Of a stretch of 64,000 nt of DNA, positions 44,447 to 54,756 are shown in pieces (position 1 is the stretch's first letter; each line of letters begins with the position of its first letter). The position numbers and the translations under genes are program-made. The notes under the pieces were generated by a model. It searched no databases, had not been told where the DNA came from, and saw only the letters and a program-made list of their open reading frames with translations. Source of the DNA: Thermodesulforhabdaceae bacterium (GTDB lineage: Bacteria > Desulfobacterota > Syntrophobacteria > Syntrophobacterales > Thermodesulforhabdaceae); assembly GCA_037482015.1 (NCBI GenBank), contig JBBFKT010000002.1:124001-188000 (forward strand), written 5' to 3'.

Positions 44447-45487
44447 ATGGACTACAATAAGGTTTTTATGGTGAAGTGGGACCCTTTTTCAAACATGCTC
44501 AGAAAAGCCAAAAAGCTTTATGAAAAAGCCGGAGTTTTCGATGTGGTAGAAAAGGGCGACCTCGTAGCCGTCAAGCTGCATGTTGGCGAATTGGGCAATC
44601 CAAATTACATTCGTCCATTTTTCGTAAAACAAATTATGGATGAAGTGCGCGAGAGGGGAGGAAAACCCTTTCTGACAGACACAACAACCTATTATCCTGA
44701 GATGAGATCGAACGGATACGACCATTACGAAAATGCTGTTGCTAATGGTTTTGGCTTTGGACACTTTATTAACGCTGACGGACTGAAGGGCGGCTATGTA
44801 GTACCAATTTCCACGGGATCCGAGCTTATCAAGGAGATAGAAGTTGCAGGAGCTCTATACGAAGCCGATGCCATGATAGTAGTAACGCATGTTAAAGGAC
44901 ATCCTCTTTCGGGTATCGGTGGTGCTATAAAAAATTTAGGCATGGGGGGAGTTTCTAAAAAATCCAAACTGGATCAACACAGGCTCGTGGACATGGAACT
45001 TAATACTGAAAAATGCCAGGGCTGTGGAGCCTGTAGAGAAGCCTGCAGGATGAAGATTCCAGTGATTGATCCAGAAAAAAATGTGGTTGTCATAGATGAT
45101 CCAGCGTGTATGAGATGCCCCATCTGCGCTCAAGCCTGTCCTGAAGGAGTTATAACACTAATAGGTAAAGAACGCCTGTGTAAAGGGTTAGCTCTGGCTG
45201 CTAATGCGGTCTTAAATACATTTAAACCCGGCAAAGTAGCTTTCATCAATTTCGCCGTCTCGCTTAGCACAATCTGCGATTGTGGACCGGTGCAGGCAGA
45301 AATAATCGGTCCCGATGTGGGAATTTTTGCCGGATTTTCAGCCATCTCTGTTGACGCAGCCAGCTTTTCATCTATAGATCATAAACGACTAAACGAACTT
45401 CATGATACCGATGCATGGGAACAGATAAGATCTTTGAAGGAACTTGGTTATCCAGGATCCGACCCTCCTGAAATTGTCATCGTTTAA
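44447..45487 (+). CDS. DUF362 domain protein with two 4Fe-4S clusters
   Basis: The protein has 346 residues. A DUF362 domain (about 20-170) is followed by two 4Fe-4S motifs, CQGCGACREACRMKIP and CMRCPICAQACPEG. AAGGAGG precedes the ATG. The family appears in anaerobes as a redox or maturation protein of unknown function. It can accept electrons through the clusters. It follows a RACo-like ATPase that lacks its own ferredoxin, so electron supply to that protein is a reasonable but unproven idea. It starts 23 bases after the FtsB-like gene and is probably its operon partner. Confidence 0.9.
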   Translation: MDYNKVFMVKWDPFSNMLRKAKKLYEKAGVFDVVEKGDLVAVKLHVGELGNPNYIRPFFVKQIMDEVRERGGKPFLTDTTTYYPEMRSNGYDHYENAVANGFGFGHFINADGLKGGYVVPISTGSELIKEIEVAGALYEADAMIVVTHVKGHPLSGIGGAIKNLGMGGVSKKSKLDQHRLVDMELNTEKCQGCGACREACRMKIPVIDPEKNVVVIDDPACMRCPICAQACPEGVITLIGKERLCKGLALAANAVLNTFKPGKVAFINFAVSLSTICDCGPVQAEIIGPDVGIFAGFSAISVDAASFSSIDHKRLNELHDTDAWEQIRSLKELGYPGSDPPEIVIV

Positions 45488-45578
45488 TTAGGATACATAG
45501 TTTCCATCGCTTCTATATATAAGGGTAGATGGAAGGATTAACATTAGCTCCTTTCACCTACCCAATTATGTTAAACGA

Positions 45579-45607
45579 TTGACAGAAAAAATTTTTTTAT
45601 CTACAGT
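45579..45607 (+). promoter_or_regulatory. Candidate sigma-70 promoter for the ilv-leu operon
   Basis: A perfect TTGACA is followed after 17 bases by TACAGT, which matches four of six minus-10 bases. It lies about 130 bases upstream of the ilvB start, leaving a leader of about 120 bases. The leader includes an inverted repeat at 45674-45696 and a GGGAGG ribosome site. I see no leader peptide rich in branched-chain codons. Confidence 0.5.
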
Positions 45608-45673
45608 TCAATAACCCTGTGAGGGGGATTTTTCCTGTTAAGATAAGAGTTTAGATTAACTAAAATCGATTGA

Positions 45674-45696
45674 CTGGAAGTAAACATCCCTTCCAG
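45674..45696. promoter_or_regulatory. Inverted repeat in the ilvB leader
   Basis: CTGGAAGTAA, seven bases and TTCCAG form an inverted repeat (CTGGAAG/CTTCCAG, seven base pairs) between the candidate promoter and the ilvB ribosome site. A nearly identical element is at 12379-12400 before argB. Both are in leaders of amino-acid genes. The role is unknown; an RNA hairpin or a regulator site are both possible. Confidence 0.35.
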
Positions 45697-45734
45697 GGGT
45701 ATAATTCTTCCTTTCGGGAGGTTTCAAAAGAACC

Positions 45735-47447
45735 ATGAAGCTTACGGGGGCGCAGATCTTCTTTGAATGTTTGAAACGCGAGGGTGTGGAAGTAATATTC
45801 GGGTATCCGGGAGGAGCGGTGCTCGATATTTACCACGAGATGTCCAACTACGACATAAAACACATCCTTGTGCGCCATGAACAGGGGGCTGCCCACGCAG
45901 CAGATGGATACGCTAGAGCTTCGGGGCGAGTGGGTGTATGCCTGGTTACGTCCGGTCCGGGAGCAACTAACACTGTAACGGGAATTGCTACAGCCTACAT
46001 GGATTCTGTCCCTATAGTAATTTTCACGGGACAAGTTCCTACTCGCCTTATCGGAAACGACGCTTTTCAGGAGGTGGATATTACTGGTATAACTCGCCCC
46101 TGCACAAAACATAATTATCTCGTAAAAGATGTAAAAAACCTTGCCAGAGTAATCCGAGAAGCCTTTTATCTTGCTAGGTCCGGTCGCCCTGGACCGGTGC
46201 TTGTAGACCTCCCGAAGGACGTAATCCAGGCTTCAACCAACTTTGTCTATCCTGAAACTGTTAATCTTCGAGGTTACCGTCCAACTATTGAGCCTCACAA
46301 GGGACAGGTGCAAAGAGCGACTCAGGCGATACGAAAAGCCAAAAGACCCGTTATATACGCTGGAGGTGGAGTAATCCACTCGGGAGCATCAGCAGAACTG
46401 AGAAAACTTGCTGAGATGCTCCAGATTCCTGTCACTACGACCCTCATGGGACTTGGCGGCTTTCCGGCTACTCTGAAAAGGGGCACCAAAGAATTCCATC
46501 CGCTCTGGATGGGAATGCTCGGTATGCACGGAACCTACTGCGCTAACATGGCGGTAAGTCACTGTGATCTGCTGTTTGCGGTAGGAGCTCGTTTTGACGA
46601 TCGAGTAACCGGTAAGGTGGAAGCTTTCGCACCAAATGCGACTATTATTCATATTGATGTGGACCCAACAAGTATAAGTAAAAGCGTTATAGTCGATATT
46701 CCTATTGTTGGTGATTGTAAACGAACTCTTAAGCATCTCATTTCCATCTTTGAAAAAGAGCCAATTCAGAATCTAGACGAGAAAAGACGTTCCTGGTTGG
46801 AACAAATCGAAGATTGGAAGAAGACTCATCCTCTCACATATAATCAGCAGACTGACGTTATTAAGCCTCAATTTGTAATAGAAAAAATCTATGAACTCTC
46901 TAAGGGCGACGCTGTAATCACCACAGAAGTAGGGCAAAACCAGATGTGGACAGCTCAATTCTATCACTTCACAGAACCAAGAACTCTAATCACTTCCGGC
47001 GGGTTAGGAACAATGGGTTACGGCTTTCCAGCCGCTATTGGTGCTCAGGTTGCGCGACCAGACAAACTTGTTATAGACATCGCCGGAGATGGTAGTATCC
47101 AGATGAACATACAGGAACTAATTACCGCAGTGTGTAACGAGCTTCCAATAAAGATAGCTATATTAAACAATGGCTATCTTGGGATGGTGCGGCAGTGGCA
47201 GGAACTATTCTATAACAAGAACTACTGCCAGACTTGTTTGAGCGCAGCACCGGACTTTGTGAAACTTGCTGAGGCTTACGGTGCCGTGGGACTTAGAGCG
47301 GTCACTCCGGATGAAGTAGAGCCGGTTATAAGAAAGGCTCTTGAGACGCCTAAACCGGTCATAATGGATTTTATTGTAGATAAAGAAGAAAATGTTTATC
47401 CCATGGTGCCAGCAGGAAAACCTATTAACGAAATGTTACTGGTGTAG
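45735..47447 (+). CDS. ilvB: Acetolactate synthase large subunit
   Basis: The protein has 570 residues. The thiamine diphosphate glutamate lies in the N-terminal [13 protein letters not shown] region and the Mg site is [15 protein letters not shown] with [17 protein letters not shown]. The FAD-binding middle domain is present. It condenses two pyruvates, or pyruvate with 2-oxobutyrate, at the start of valine, leucine and isoleucine synthesis. GGGAGG lies 13 bases before the ATG, a little far. It begins an operon that continues through coaD. Confidence 0.97.
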   Translation: MKLTGAQIFFECLKREGVEVIFGYPGGAVLDIYHEMSNYDIKHILVRHEQGAAHAADGYARASGRVGVCLVTSGPGATNTVTGIATAYMDSVPIVIFTGQVPTRLIGNDAFQEVDITGITRPCTKHNYLVKDVKNLARVIREAFYLARSGRPGPVLVDLPKDVIQASTNFVYPETVNLRGYRPTIEPHKGQVQRATQAIRKAKRPVIYAGGGVIHSGASAELRKLAEMLQIPVTTTLMGLGGFPATLKRGTKEFHPLWMGMLGMHGTYCANMAVSHCDLLFAVGARFDDRVTGKVEAFAPNATIIHIDVDPTSISKSVIVDIPIVGDCKRTLKHLISIFEKEPIQNLDEKRRSWLEQIEDWKKTHPLTYNQQTDVIKPQFVIEKIYELSKGDAVITTEVGQNQMWTAQFYHFTEPRTLITSGGLGTMGYGFPAAIGAQVARPDKLVIDIAGDGSIQMNIQELITAVCNELPIKIAILNNGYLGMVRQWQELFYNKNYCQTCLSAAPDFVKLAEAYGAVGLRAVTPDEVEPVIRKALETPKPVIMDFIVDKEENVYPMVPAGKPINEMLLV

Positions 47448-48032
47448 GTGACTATGAGTCCAAACGCACAAACACAAAATGGAAACAACGAACGTCATAT
47501 TATCGGTGTGCTGGTGGAAAACCAGCCCGGTGTGCTTGCAAGAGTTGCTGGTCTTTTCAGCGGGCGAGGCTTCAACATAGAAAGTCTGACTGTGGCGGTG
47601 ACAAATGAACCCGGCATGTCCCGCATAACTCTGGTCACTACGGGTGATCAACACATTGTTGAACAGATCATCAAACAGCTAAATAAGCTCATCAACGTTA
47701 TCAAAGTCATAGAATTTCGCAACATGGAATTTGTCGAGCGAGAAATGGCTCTTATAAAAGTCAGAGCAGATAAGCAAAGCAGAGCTGAAATATTGAGGAT
47801 TGTGGATATATTCCGAGCAAAAGTGGTGGACGTAAGCCCAAGTTCCTACATAATCGAAGTTACAGGGGACGAAGGAAAAATCTCAGCTATTCTTGAACTG
47901 CTTAATCAATTTGGCATTCTAGAGCTTGCCCGCACAGGAAAGGCTGCAATGGCTAGAGGTAAAAAAGAATACGGAAAGCAGAGTAAAGCATCGAAAGCCC
48001 CTGAAAAAGAGAAAGCATTTATTGATGAATAA
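47448..48032 (+). CDS. ilvN: Acetolactate synthase small (regulatory) subunit
   Basis: The protein has 194 residues. An N-terminal ACT domain (IIGVLVENQPGVLARVAGLF) is followed by the second regulatory domain (about 95-170). This places it in the IlvH/IlvN class of about 160 residues, with a charged C-terminal tail of some 25 residues (MARGKKEYGKQSK). It confers valine feedback sensitivity on IlvB. It starts right after the ilvB stop codon, at the GTG or at the ATG two codons later. An eight-base inverted repeat covers its stop codon. Confidence 0.95.
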   Translation: MTMSPNAQTQNGNNERHIIGVLVENQPGVLARVAGLFSGRGFNIESLTVAVTNEPGMSRITLVTTGDQHIVEQIIKQLNKLINVIKVIEFRNMEFVEREMALIKVRADKQSRAEILRIVDIFRAKVVDVSPSSYIIEVTGDEGKISAILELLNQFGILELARTGKAAMARGKKEYGKQSKASKAPEKEKAFIDE

Positions 48033-48050
48033 CAGGTTTTGACTGTTATT
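48028..48050. other. Stem-loop at the ilvN-ilvC junction
   Basis: AATAACAG, a seven-base loop and CTGTTATT form a perfect eight-base-pair hairpin that spans the ilvN stop codon. There is no T-tract, so read-through into ilvC is expected. It stands at the start of the 156-base gap between ilvN and ilvC, which is otherwise unremarkable. It may protect or process the messenger. Confidence 0.4.
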
Positions 48051-48188
48051 AGTGGATTGTCGAAGAAGAAATTGGTAATCAAAAAGTCGGTGGATAAATA
48101 GATGTTAAAGATTTTTGGTTGATCCGAGCAAAGAGGCGCTTCAAGTTGTGCTCTGCACGAGCATAAATCAAAAGAGGAGGATTCACGA

Positions 48189-49196
48189 ATGCGTCTATTT
48201 TACGAATCCGATGCGGACCTTGGAATGTTACAGGGTAAAAAGGTGGCTATCATCGGTTACGGCAGCCAAGGACATGCCCAGGCTCAAAACCTAAGAGATA
48301 GCGGTGTGCAGGTAATCGTGGCCCAGCGCCCTGGGTCTTACAATTATAACCTTGCCTTAGAACACGGCTTTAAGCCGGTATCGGTCGAAGAAGCAGCAGA
48401 GCAGGCGGATATTATACAAATCCTGATACCCGATCATATTCAGGCGTCCGTTTATCGTAATTCTATCGCTCCTCATCTTAAGCCGGGTAAAATGATGATG
48501 TTTTCTCACGGGTTTAACATACATTTTGGGCAGATAGCCCCCCCAAAAGACGTTGATGTAACGATGGTTGCTCCCAAAGGACCGGGTCATTTGGTGAGAA
48601 GTGAGTATGTTCGAGGAGCTGGTGTGCCGGCTCTGGTTGCCGTTTATCAAAACGCCACAGGACAAGCTCTTGAGCTGGCTCTTGCATACGCAAAGGGTAT
48701 AGGGGCCACTCGAGCAGGAGTAATAGAAACAACTTTTCAGGAGGAAACAGAAACAGATCTTTTCGGCGAGCAGTGCGTTCTCTGTGGAGGAGTTACGGAA
48801 CTGATTAAGGCCGGTTTCGAGACTCTGGTTGAGGCTGGTTATCAACCTGAAATAGCCTACTTTGAGTGCCTTCATGAACTGAAACTCATTGTGGATCTGA
48901 TCTACCAGGGTGGATTTTCCTACATGAGATATTCCATAAGTGACACAGCCGAGTATGGAGATCTCACCCGTGGTCCGCGCATTATCACCGATGAGACAAG
49001 ACAAACGATGAGGGAAATTTTGAGAGAAATTCAATCTGGAAAATTCGCTAAGGAATGGATCTTGGAAAATCAGGCAGGTCGCCCGTCTTTCCAAGCCTTG
49101 AGAAAGCGAGCCAGGAGTCACCTCATTGAGGAAGTCGGTAAGAAGCTAAGAACTATGATGCCATTCCTTCAAGCAAAAGAGGTGCCCGAGGCTTAA
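48189..49196 (+). CDS. ilvC: Ketol-acid reductoisomerase
   Basis: The protein has 335 residues, the short class I form. The Rossmann loop is [14 protein letters not shown]. Metal-binding acidic residues are in the segments [14 protein letters not shown] and [13 protein letters not shown]. It isomerises and reduces acetolactate to dihydroxyisovalerate using NAD(P)H. AGAGGAGG precedes the ATG. The stop codon overlaps the psd start (TAATG), so psd is translated in step. Confidence 0.97.
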   Translation: MRLFYESDADLGMLQGKKVAIIGYGSQGHAQAQNLRDSGVQVIVAQRPGSYNYNLALEHGFKPVSVEEAAEQADIIQILIPDHIQASVYRNSIAPHLKPGKMMMFSHGFNIHFGQIAPPKDVDVTMVAPKGPGHLVRSEYVRGAGVPALVAVYQNATGQALELALAYAKGIGATRAGVIETTFQEETETDLFGEQCVLCGGVTELIKAGFETLVEAGYQPEIAYFECLHELKLIVDLIYQGGFSYMRYSISDTAEYGDLTRGPRIITDETRQTMREILREIQSGKFAKEWILENQAGRPSFQALRKRARSHLIEEVGKKLRTMMPFLQAKEVPEA

Positions 49197-49879
49197 TGGA
49201 AAAGCTCACTGAACAAGTCCATTCTCTTTCGGTGAAAACCAGAGACCGCATCCCTGTAGCAAAGGAGGGCTATCCTTTCATATTTTTCGCCGCTTTTTTT
49301 ACTCTGATTACGGCCATCCTTCACATAACAGTAATTGCTTTTGCGGGTCTTGGTATGACGGCGCTCGTTCTCTACTTTTTCCGAGATCCTCACAGAATTG
49401 TGTCGGCTGATCCAGAAGACGTAGTAGCCCCGGCCGACGGTTTTGTCGTTGAAGTCAAGGAAAGTTCCTATCCAGAACAACCTGCCTCCCCTTGCAAAAA
49501 AATTGGCATATTTATGACCATTTTCGATGTCCATGTTAACAGAGCTCCCTGCCCGGGAAGGATTCTTAAAGTTTGCCATCAACCGGGAAAGTTTATTTCA
49601 GCCCAAAAACCTAGCGCATCCATCCAAAATGAAAGAAACACCGTTATTCTTGAAACGCCAAAGGGTGAAAAGGTGGTTTTGGTTCAGGTGGCGGGACTTA
49701 TAGCCAGAAGAATTGTTTTCTGGTTTGAAGAAGGAGATTATGTTCAGAAAGGTGACCGGATCGGTATGATCCGTTTTGGATCTCGCGTTGACCTTTATGT
49801 TCCTGCTGGATGGAACATCAAAGTGTCACGCGGACAGAGAGTAAAGGCAGGGGAGACGTTAATATGCAAAATGACATGA
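49196..49879 (+). CDS. psd: Phosphatidylserine decarboxylase, short type
   Basis: The protein has 227 residues. Membrane segments near the N-terminus (about 26-62) precede the catalytic domain. The self-cleavage motif is FGSRVDLYVP, where the serine becomes the pyruvoyl group; it is GS rather than the LGST of the E. coli class and fits the short Psd family. It makes phosphatidylethanolamine from phosphatidylserine. The start overlaps the ilvC stop codon and the gene overlaps pssA by 16 bases. Confidence 0.95.
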   Translation: MEKLTEQVHSLSVKTRDRIPVAKEGYPFIFFAAFFTLITAILHITVIAFAGLGMTALVLYFFRDPHRIVSADPEDVVAPADGFVVEVKESSYPEQPASPCKKIGIFMTIFDVHVNRAPCPGRILKVCHQPGKFISAQKPSASIQNERNTVILETPKGEKVVLVQVAGLIARRIVFWFEEGDYVQKGDRIGMIRFGSRVDLYVPAGWNIKVSRGQRVKAGETLICKMT

Positions 49880-50673
49880 GCTATTTTAGAAGAAACAAAC
49901 GTAAAAAAAACGATGACAACATTAGCAAAGCAAGAAGGGGAATATATATACTTCCCAACCTTCTCACAACAGGTAACCTATTTGCGGGGTTCGTTTCCAT
50001 CATTAGCACTATTCACGGCGAATACGAAAAAGCTGCTATAGCCATACTCGTATCCTGGATATTTGATATTCTGGACGGAAAGGTAGCAAGACTTTCCAAA
50101 GCCACAAGCCGTTTTGGAATCGAATATGACTCGCTAGCAGATCTTGTAGCTTTTGGAGTTGCCCCGGGACTTCTTATCTATATGTGGGCTCTTACAGAAT
50201 TGGATCGTCTGGGATGGTTAGCCGCTTTTGCATTTGTGGCTTGCGGAGCCTTGAGGCTTGCTCGCTTCAACACTATGGCAACAACGGAAGCTAAACAATA
50301 CTTTCTTGGTCTTCCCATACCGGGAGCCGCAGGAATGATCGCAAGCCTCGTTCTGTTTCTCCACCCTCATTACCCGAAACCTCAGGAAGGCGTTTCCATG
50401 ATCCTTATGTTTGTAACATTTGCCTTATCGGCTCTTATGGTCAGTAGCATCCGCTACAGCGCTTTCAAAGAACTGGATTTTATAAAAACAAAACCCATAC
50501 GAGCTACATTCGCAATAGTTATGCTCATCGTGGTTATAGCTGCAAAGCCACGAATGATTGTTTTTGCCGGTCTGCTTTCTTATGTGCTTTCAGGTCCATC
50601 CCTATGGTTGAAGAAAACTCTAAGCAAGAGTCAACCTTCATCTCTTGAGGCAAAGGAAGAAGAAAAGGTTTAA
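49864..50673 (+). CDS. pssA: CDP-diacylglycerol--serine O-phosphatidyltransferase
   Basis: The ATG at 49864 has GGGGAG upstream. A longer reading begins inside psd and is unlikely; an ATGA-overlapping ATG at 49876 is also possible. The 269-residue membrane protein has the CDP-alcohol phosphotransferase motif DGKVARLSKATSRFGIEYDS followed by LAD, and several membrane helices. It makes phosphatidylserine, the substrate of the adjacent psd. A conserved NLLTTGNLFAGF precedes the motif. The C-terminal tail is charged. Confidence 0.95.
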   Translation: MQNDMSYFRRNKRKKNDDNISKARRGIYILPNLLTTGNLFAGFVSIISTIHGEYEKAAIAILVSWIFDILDGKVARLSKATSRFGIEYDSLADLVAFGVAPGLLIYMWALTELDRLGWLAAFAFVACGALRLARFNTMATTEAKQYFLGLPIPGAAGMIASLVLFLHPHYPKPQEGVSMILMFVTFALSALMVSSIRYSAFKELDFIKTKPIRATFAIVMLIVVIAAKPRMIVFAGLLSYVLSGPSLWLKKTLSKSQPSSLEAKEEEKV

Positions 50674-50706
50674 AAGTCAACCTTCTAAGGATAGGTGTAA
50701 AGAGCT

Positions 50707-51969
50707 ATGCCAGGAAAAACTCTAGCTGAAAAGATTCTTTCTTCTCATACAAAGTCCGACAATGTTAAACCGGGACAGATTGTCGAAGTGTCGGTAGATT
50801 TTTGTTTCGGAAACGACATTACAGCTCCACTTGCTATAAAGACTTTAAAAGAAGCCGGTTTTAACAAAGTCTTTGATCCCTACCGCATTGCTCTCATACC
50901 CGATCACTTCACGCCCAATAAGGACATCGCAACAGCTATGCAAGTGAAGGTCATGAGAGATTTTGCAAAAGAGCAGGGGATTCCTTACTTTTTCGAATTG
51001 GGACGGGTAGGTATCGAACACGCCCTTCTTCCCGAAGAGGGGTTGGTGCTTCCTGGAGAAATTGTTGTAGGGGCAGACAGCCACACCTGCACTTACGGTG
51101 CTCTTGGTGCCTTTGCAACAGGCGTAGGAAGCACCGATCTTGCTGCCATAATGGCTACTGGAAAAACATGGTTCAAAGTTCCAGCATCTATCAAGATTGT
51201 GTTCAAAGGCAAACTTGGTCCGTGGGTTGGCGGGAAAGATCTTATTCTTTATACCATAGGCAAAATTGGCGTAGAAGGTGCTCGATATAAGGCTCTGGAG
51301 TTTTGCGGACAGGTTATAGAAAATCTTCCAATGGCTGATCGTTTTTCTCTGTGCAATATGGCGGTTGAAGCGGGAGCAAAGGTTGGATTGATTGCTCCCG
51401 ACCGTATCACAGAAGAATACATTAAGGGAATTGCAAAGCGTCCATATAAATTCTATGCGAGTGACCCCGATGCGGAATACGAGGAAGTTTACGAATGGGA
51501 TGTGTCGTCGCTTGAACCACTAGTGGCATTTCCTCATCTTCCAGAAAATGTTCATCCTGTGAGTGAGGCACGTGACATCGCAATTGATCAGGTTGTTATA
51601 GGCTCTTGCACCAACGGTAGAATTGAAGATCTTAGAATTGCTGCAAAAATTCTAAAAGGTAGAAAGGTGCATCCAAGAGTCAGATGTCTCATTTTCCCAG
51701 CGACCCCCAGGATATACCAGCAAGCTCTGGAAGAAGGATTGATCAAAATATTCGTTGATGCAGAAGCCGTCGTGAGCCCCCCAACTTGTGGTCCCTGTCT
51801 TGGAGGACACATGGGAATCCTGGCGAAAGGGGAACGGGCTATTGCCACAACTAACAGAAACTTTGTAGGACGTATGGGGCACCCAGAAAGTGAAGTATTC
51901 TTAAGCAACGCCGCCGTGGCTGCAGCTTCGGCTGTTACCGGCTACATCACCCACCCCGAGGTGTTATGA
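50707..51969 (+). CDS. leuC: 3-isopropylmalate dehydratase large subunit (HacA/archaeal-type)
   Basis: The protein has 420 residues. Conserved blocks are GADSHTCTYGALGAFATGVG, VIGSCTNGRIEDL and PPTCGPCLGG, whose cysteines bind the 4Fe-4S cluster. The length is that of the shorter two-subunit LeuC, not the 465-residue enterobacterial form. With LeuD it isomerises 2-isopropylmalate to 3-isopropylmalate. It follows pssA by 33 bases, in the same operon. Confidence 0.95.
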   Translation: MPGKTLAEKILSSHTKSDNVKPGQIVEVSVDFCFGNDITAPLAIKTLKEAGFNKVFDPYRIALIPDHFTPNKDIATAMQVKVMRDFAKEQGIPYFFELGRVGIEHALLPEEGLVLPGEIVVGADSHTCTYGALGAFATGVGSTDLAAIMATGKTWFKVPASIKIVFKGKLGPWVGGKDLILYTIGKIGVEGARYKALEFCGQVIENLPMADRFSLCNMAVEAGAKVGLIAPDRITEEYIKGIAKRPYKFYASDPDAEYEEVYEWDVSSLEPLVAFPHLPENVHPVSEARDIAIDQVVIGSCTNGRIEDLRIAAKILKGRKVHPRVRCLIFPATPRIYQQALEEGLIKIFVDAEAVVSPPTCGPCLGGHMGILAKGERAIATTNRNFVGRMGHPESEVFLSNAAVAAASAVTGYITHPEVL

Positions 51970-52017
51970 ACCTAGTAGAAAAACTTTAATTTCTTGCTGC
52001 CTAAAATGGAGGAAATT

Positions 52018-52518
52018 ATGCGCTTTCGTGGGCGAGCTTGGTTGTTCGGCGACAACATCGATACTGATGCTATAATCCCTGCGCGGTATTTAAACACGAG
52101 CGATCCTCAGGAACTGGCTAAGCATTGTATGGAAGACGCTGATGCTAACTTTGTCAATAAGATAAGCCCTGGAGATATCATTGTAGCTGGGAAGAACTTC
52201 GGTTGTGGATCGTCTCGAGAACACGCTCCTATAGCTATCAAAGCGGCTGGTATAAGTTGCGTGATAGCAGAAAGTTTTGCCAGAATCTTTTACAGAAACG
52301 CCTTTAACATGGGACTTCCCATTGTTGAGTGTCCCGGTATTAACGGAAAAATCAAAGAAGGCGATGAAATAATCGTTGATCTTTCAAAGGGCACTATTGA
52401 GAATGTCTCTACAGGGGAAACTTTTTCTGCGGAGCCACTTCCATCCTTTATGCAGGAACTTCTTAAATCCGGAGGACTTATCAATTACGTAAAAAACCAG
52501 GTTAAAGAATCCAGATAA
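52018..52518 (+). CDS. leuD: 3-isopropylmalate dehydratase small subunit
   Basis: The ATG at 52018 follows GGAGG by six bases. It begins [17 protein letters not shown] and has 166 residues. The swivel-domain motif [16 protein letters not shown] is intact. It is the partner of LeuC. The short length matches the two-subunit HacB-type form. leuA is not in this window, so the first enzyme of leucine synthesis must be encoded elsewhere. Confidence 0.95.
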   Translation: MRFRGRAWLFGDNIDTDAIIPARYLNTSDPQELAKHCMEDADANFVNKISPGDIIVAGKNFGCGSSREHAPIAIKAAGISCVIAESFARIFYRNAFNMGLPIVECPGINGKIKEGDEIIVDLSKGTIENVSTGETFSAEPLPSFMQELLKSGGLINYVKNQVKESR

Positions 52519-52542
52519 AAATAACAGAAAGGGGCAATACCT

Positions 52543-53619
52543 ATGGCGAAACATTATCGCATTGCAACTATTCCGGGCGATGGCACAGGACCAGAAGTAG
52601 TCCGAGAAGCTGTTAAAGTGCTGAATGAAGTGGCGTTGAAAGAGGACTTTACCATTGAATGGATTCCATATGATCTGGGAGGAGACCGATACATAAGAAC
52701 AGGTGAGATACTACCGGATAGCGTGGTCGATGAACTTCGCCAAACAGACGCAATCCTCCTTGGAGCAATTGGACATCCGGATGTTAAACCGGGCATTCTG
52801 GAACGGGGACTTCTTCTGGAATTACGCTTTAGACTTGATCAGTATATAAATCTTAGACCTGTAGTGCTTTATCCAGGCGTTGAAACCCCACTAAAAGATA
52901 AGTCCCCCGAAGAGATAGACTTTGTTGTTATTCGAGAAAACACGGAAGGGTTATATTCTGGAGCGGGCGGCGTGCTCCGCAAAGACACTCCCTATGAGGT
53001 TGCGGTTCAGGAATCTATTAACACAAGAATGGGCGTAGAACGTTGCATCCGTTACGCCTTTGAATACACTCGAAAGCGTAACAAGAAAAAGAAACTCACC
53101 CTGTGTGGCAAAACCAATGTGCTTATTTATGCCTTTGGGCTTTGGGAACGGGTATTCTACGAAGTGGCCAAGGAATATCCGGACATTCAAACCGACTATG
53201 CTCATGTGGATGCTACCTGTATGTGGATGGTAAAAAATCCTGAATGGTTTGATGTTATAGTCACCGACAACATGTTCGGCGATATTATAACGGACCTTGG
53301 AGCCATCATTCAGGGAGGAATGGGTATAGCCGCTGGAGGAAATATCAATCCACAAGGAGTCTCAATGTTTGAGCCTATCGGCGGGTCAGCACCCAAATAT
53401 ACAGGCAAAAATGTCATAAATCCTCTTGCAGCGATCTGCGCAGGACAGATGCTTCTGGAACATATCGGTGAAGAAAGAGCTGCTAAAACTGTGCTTGAAG
53501 CGGTAAAGAAGGTGGTGGCTAGAGATGTTAAAAGCCTTGCCGCAGGGAAAATGGGGATGACAACATCGGAAGTTGGGGATAAAGTTTGCCAGTATGTTAG
53601 AGACTATAAGGAAGATTAG
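52543..53619 (+). CDS. leuB: 3-isopropylmalate dehydrogenase
   Basis: The protein has 358 residues. The beta-decarboxylating dehydrogenase motif [18 protein letters not shown] supplies metal-binding aspartates; the N-terminus has [12 protein letters not shown] and the substrate loop carries arginines ([10 protein letters not shown]). It oxidises and decarboxylates 3-isopropylmalate. Family members also act on isocitrate or homoisocitrate. The place after leuCD supports leuB. AAGGGG precedes the start. Confidence 0.93.
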   Translation: MAKHYRIATIPGDGTGPEVVREAVKVLNEVALKEDFTIEWIPYDLGGDRYIRTGEILPDSVVDELRQTDAILLGAIGHPDVKPGILERGLLLELRFRLDQYINLRPVVLYPGVETPLKDKSPEEIDFVVIRENTEGLYSGAGGVLRKDTPYEVAVQESINTRMGVERCIRYAFEYTRKRNKKKKLTLCGKTNVLIYAFGLWERVFYEVAKEYPDIQTDYAHVDATCMWMVKNPEWFDVIVTDNMFGDIITDLGAIIQGGMGIAAGGNINPQGVSMFEPIGGSAPKYTGKNVINPLAAICAGQMLLEHIGEERAAKTVLEAVKKVVARDVKSLAAGKMGMTTSEVGDKVCQYVRDYKED

Positions 53620-53723
53620 AACTGAAAGCGGCTTGGGGGAGACGGTAAAGTAGAATATTTCAGCAATGGTTTGACTTAACCAAAGGCGACATGAAGAAAA
53701 AAAAGAAGAAAAGGGAAGAGGAA

Positions 53724-54746
53724 ATGAGTTCTCAAGGTTATAATGTTGCAGTGGTTGGAGCTACCGGGGCTGTAGGAACAATGATGATTAAAGTTCTGGA
53801 GGAGCGTAATTTCCCGGTAAAGTCTATTAAATTCCTCGCATCCGCAAGATCTGCAGGTAAAAAGCTTGCGTTCAAAGGCACAGAAGTAAATGTTGATGAA
53901 CTGAAGGAGTCATCTTTTAAGGGTGTGGACATTGCTCTCTTTTCGGCTGGAGCTTCAGTAAGCCGCACCTTTGGTCCGATAGCCGTATCTTCTGGCTGTG
54001 TTGTGGTGGATAATTCTAGTGCCTTCCGTATGGATCCGGAAACACCTCTTGTTGTTCCCGAAGTAAATCCACATGCTTTGAAAAACCACAAAGGACTTAT
54101 TTCCAACCCCAATTGCTCCACTATTCAAATGGTAGTCGCTTTGAAGCCCATAAGAGATGCAGCGGGCATCAAACGCATTGTTGTTACAACTTTTCAGGCT
54201 GTTTCCGGCACTGGACAGAAAGCGATATTCGAACTGGAGAAACAGGTTCATGCCTGGGCTAAAGGGGAATCTGTGCTACCAAGGTCGGTTTATCCCCATC
54301 AGATCGCTTTTAATTGCCTTCCACACATTGGAGCCTTCCTAGATAATGCATACACCGAAGAAGAAATGAAAATGGTCAACGAAACTCGAAAGATCTTTGA
54401 AGATCAATCCATTGCAGTATCGGCAACAACAGTGCGAGTCCCGGTTTTTTACGGTCATTCAGAATCGGTTAATGTTGAACTCAAATCACCACTTTCTCCA
54501 GAAGAAGCAAGGGAACTCCTTTCTAAAGCTGAAGGTGTGGCGGTGATAGATGATCCCAAAAACAATCTCTATCCTATGCCAATTCACGCTGCAGGACAGG
54601 ATAAAACTCTTGTGGGACGGATTCGAAAGGACCTTTCGGTAGAACACGGTCTCGCAATGTGGATCGTTGCTGATAATATCAGAAAGGGAGCAGCAACAAA
54701 CGCCGTTCAGATTGCAGAACTTTTGATTCAAGGCGGTATGATTTGA
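53724..54746 (+). CDS. asd: Aspartate-semialdehyde dehydrogenase
   Basis: The start at 53724 has AGAGGA just upstream. An earlier ATG would add a lysine-rich leader without support. The 340-residue enzyme has GATGAVGTMMI and the catalytic cysteine C131 in SNPNCSTIQM, with the HIGAFL segment further on. It reduces aspartyl phosphate to aspartate semialdehyde, which feeds dapA in this window and threonine/methionine synthesis elsewhere. It lies within the ilv-leu operon. Confidence 0.95.
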   Translation: MSSQGYNVAVVGATGAVGTMMIKVLEERNFPVKSIKFLASARSAGKKLAFKGTEVNVDELKESSFKGVDIALFSAGASVSRTFGPIAVSSGCVVVDNSSAFRMDPETPLVVPEVNPHALKNHKGLISNPNCSTIQMVVALKPIRDAAGIKRIVVTTFQAVSGTGQKAIFELEKQVHAWAKGESVLPRSVYPHQIAFNCLPHIGAFLDNAYTEEEMKMVNETRKIFEDQSIAVSATTVRVPVFYGHSESVNVELKSPLSPEEARELLSKAEGVAVIDDPKNNLYPMPIHAAGQDKTLVGRIRKDLSVEHGLAMWIVADNIRKGAATNAVQIAELLIQGGMI

Positions 54747-54756
54747 TTGACGATAA

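Noticed and set aside
45608-45734. Leader-peptide attenuator or T-box before ilvB
   Set aside because: No leader peptide with branched-chain codon runs, no T-box core and no intrinsic terminator could be found.
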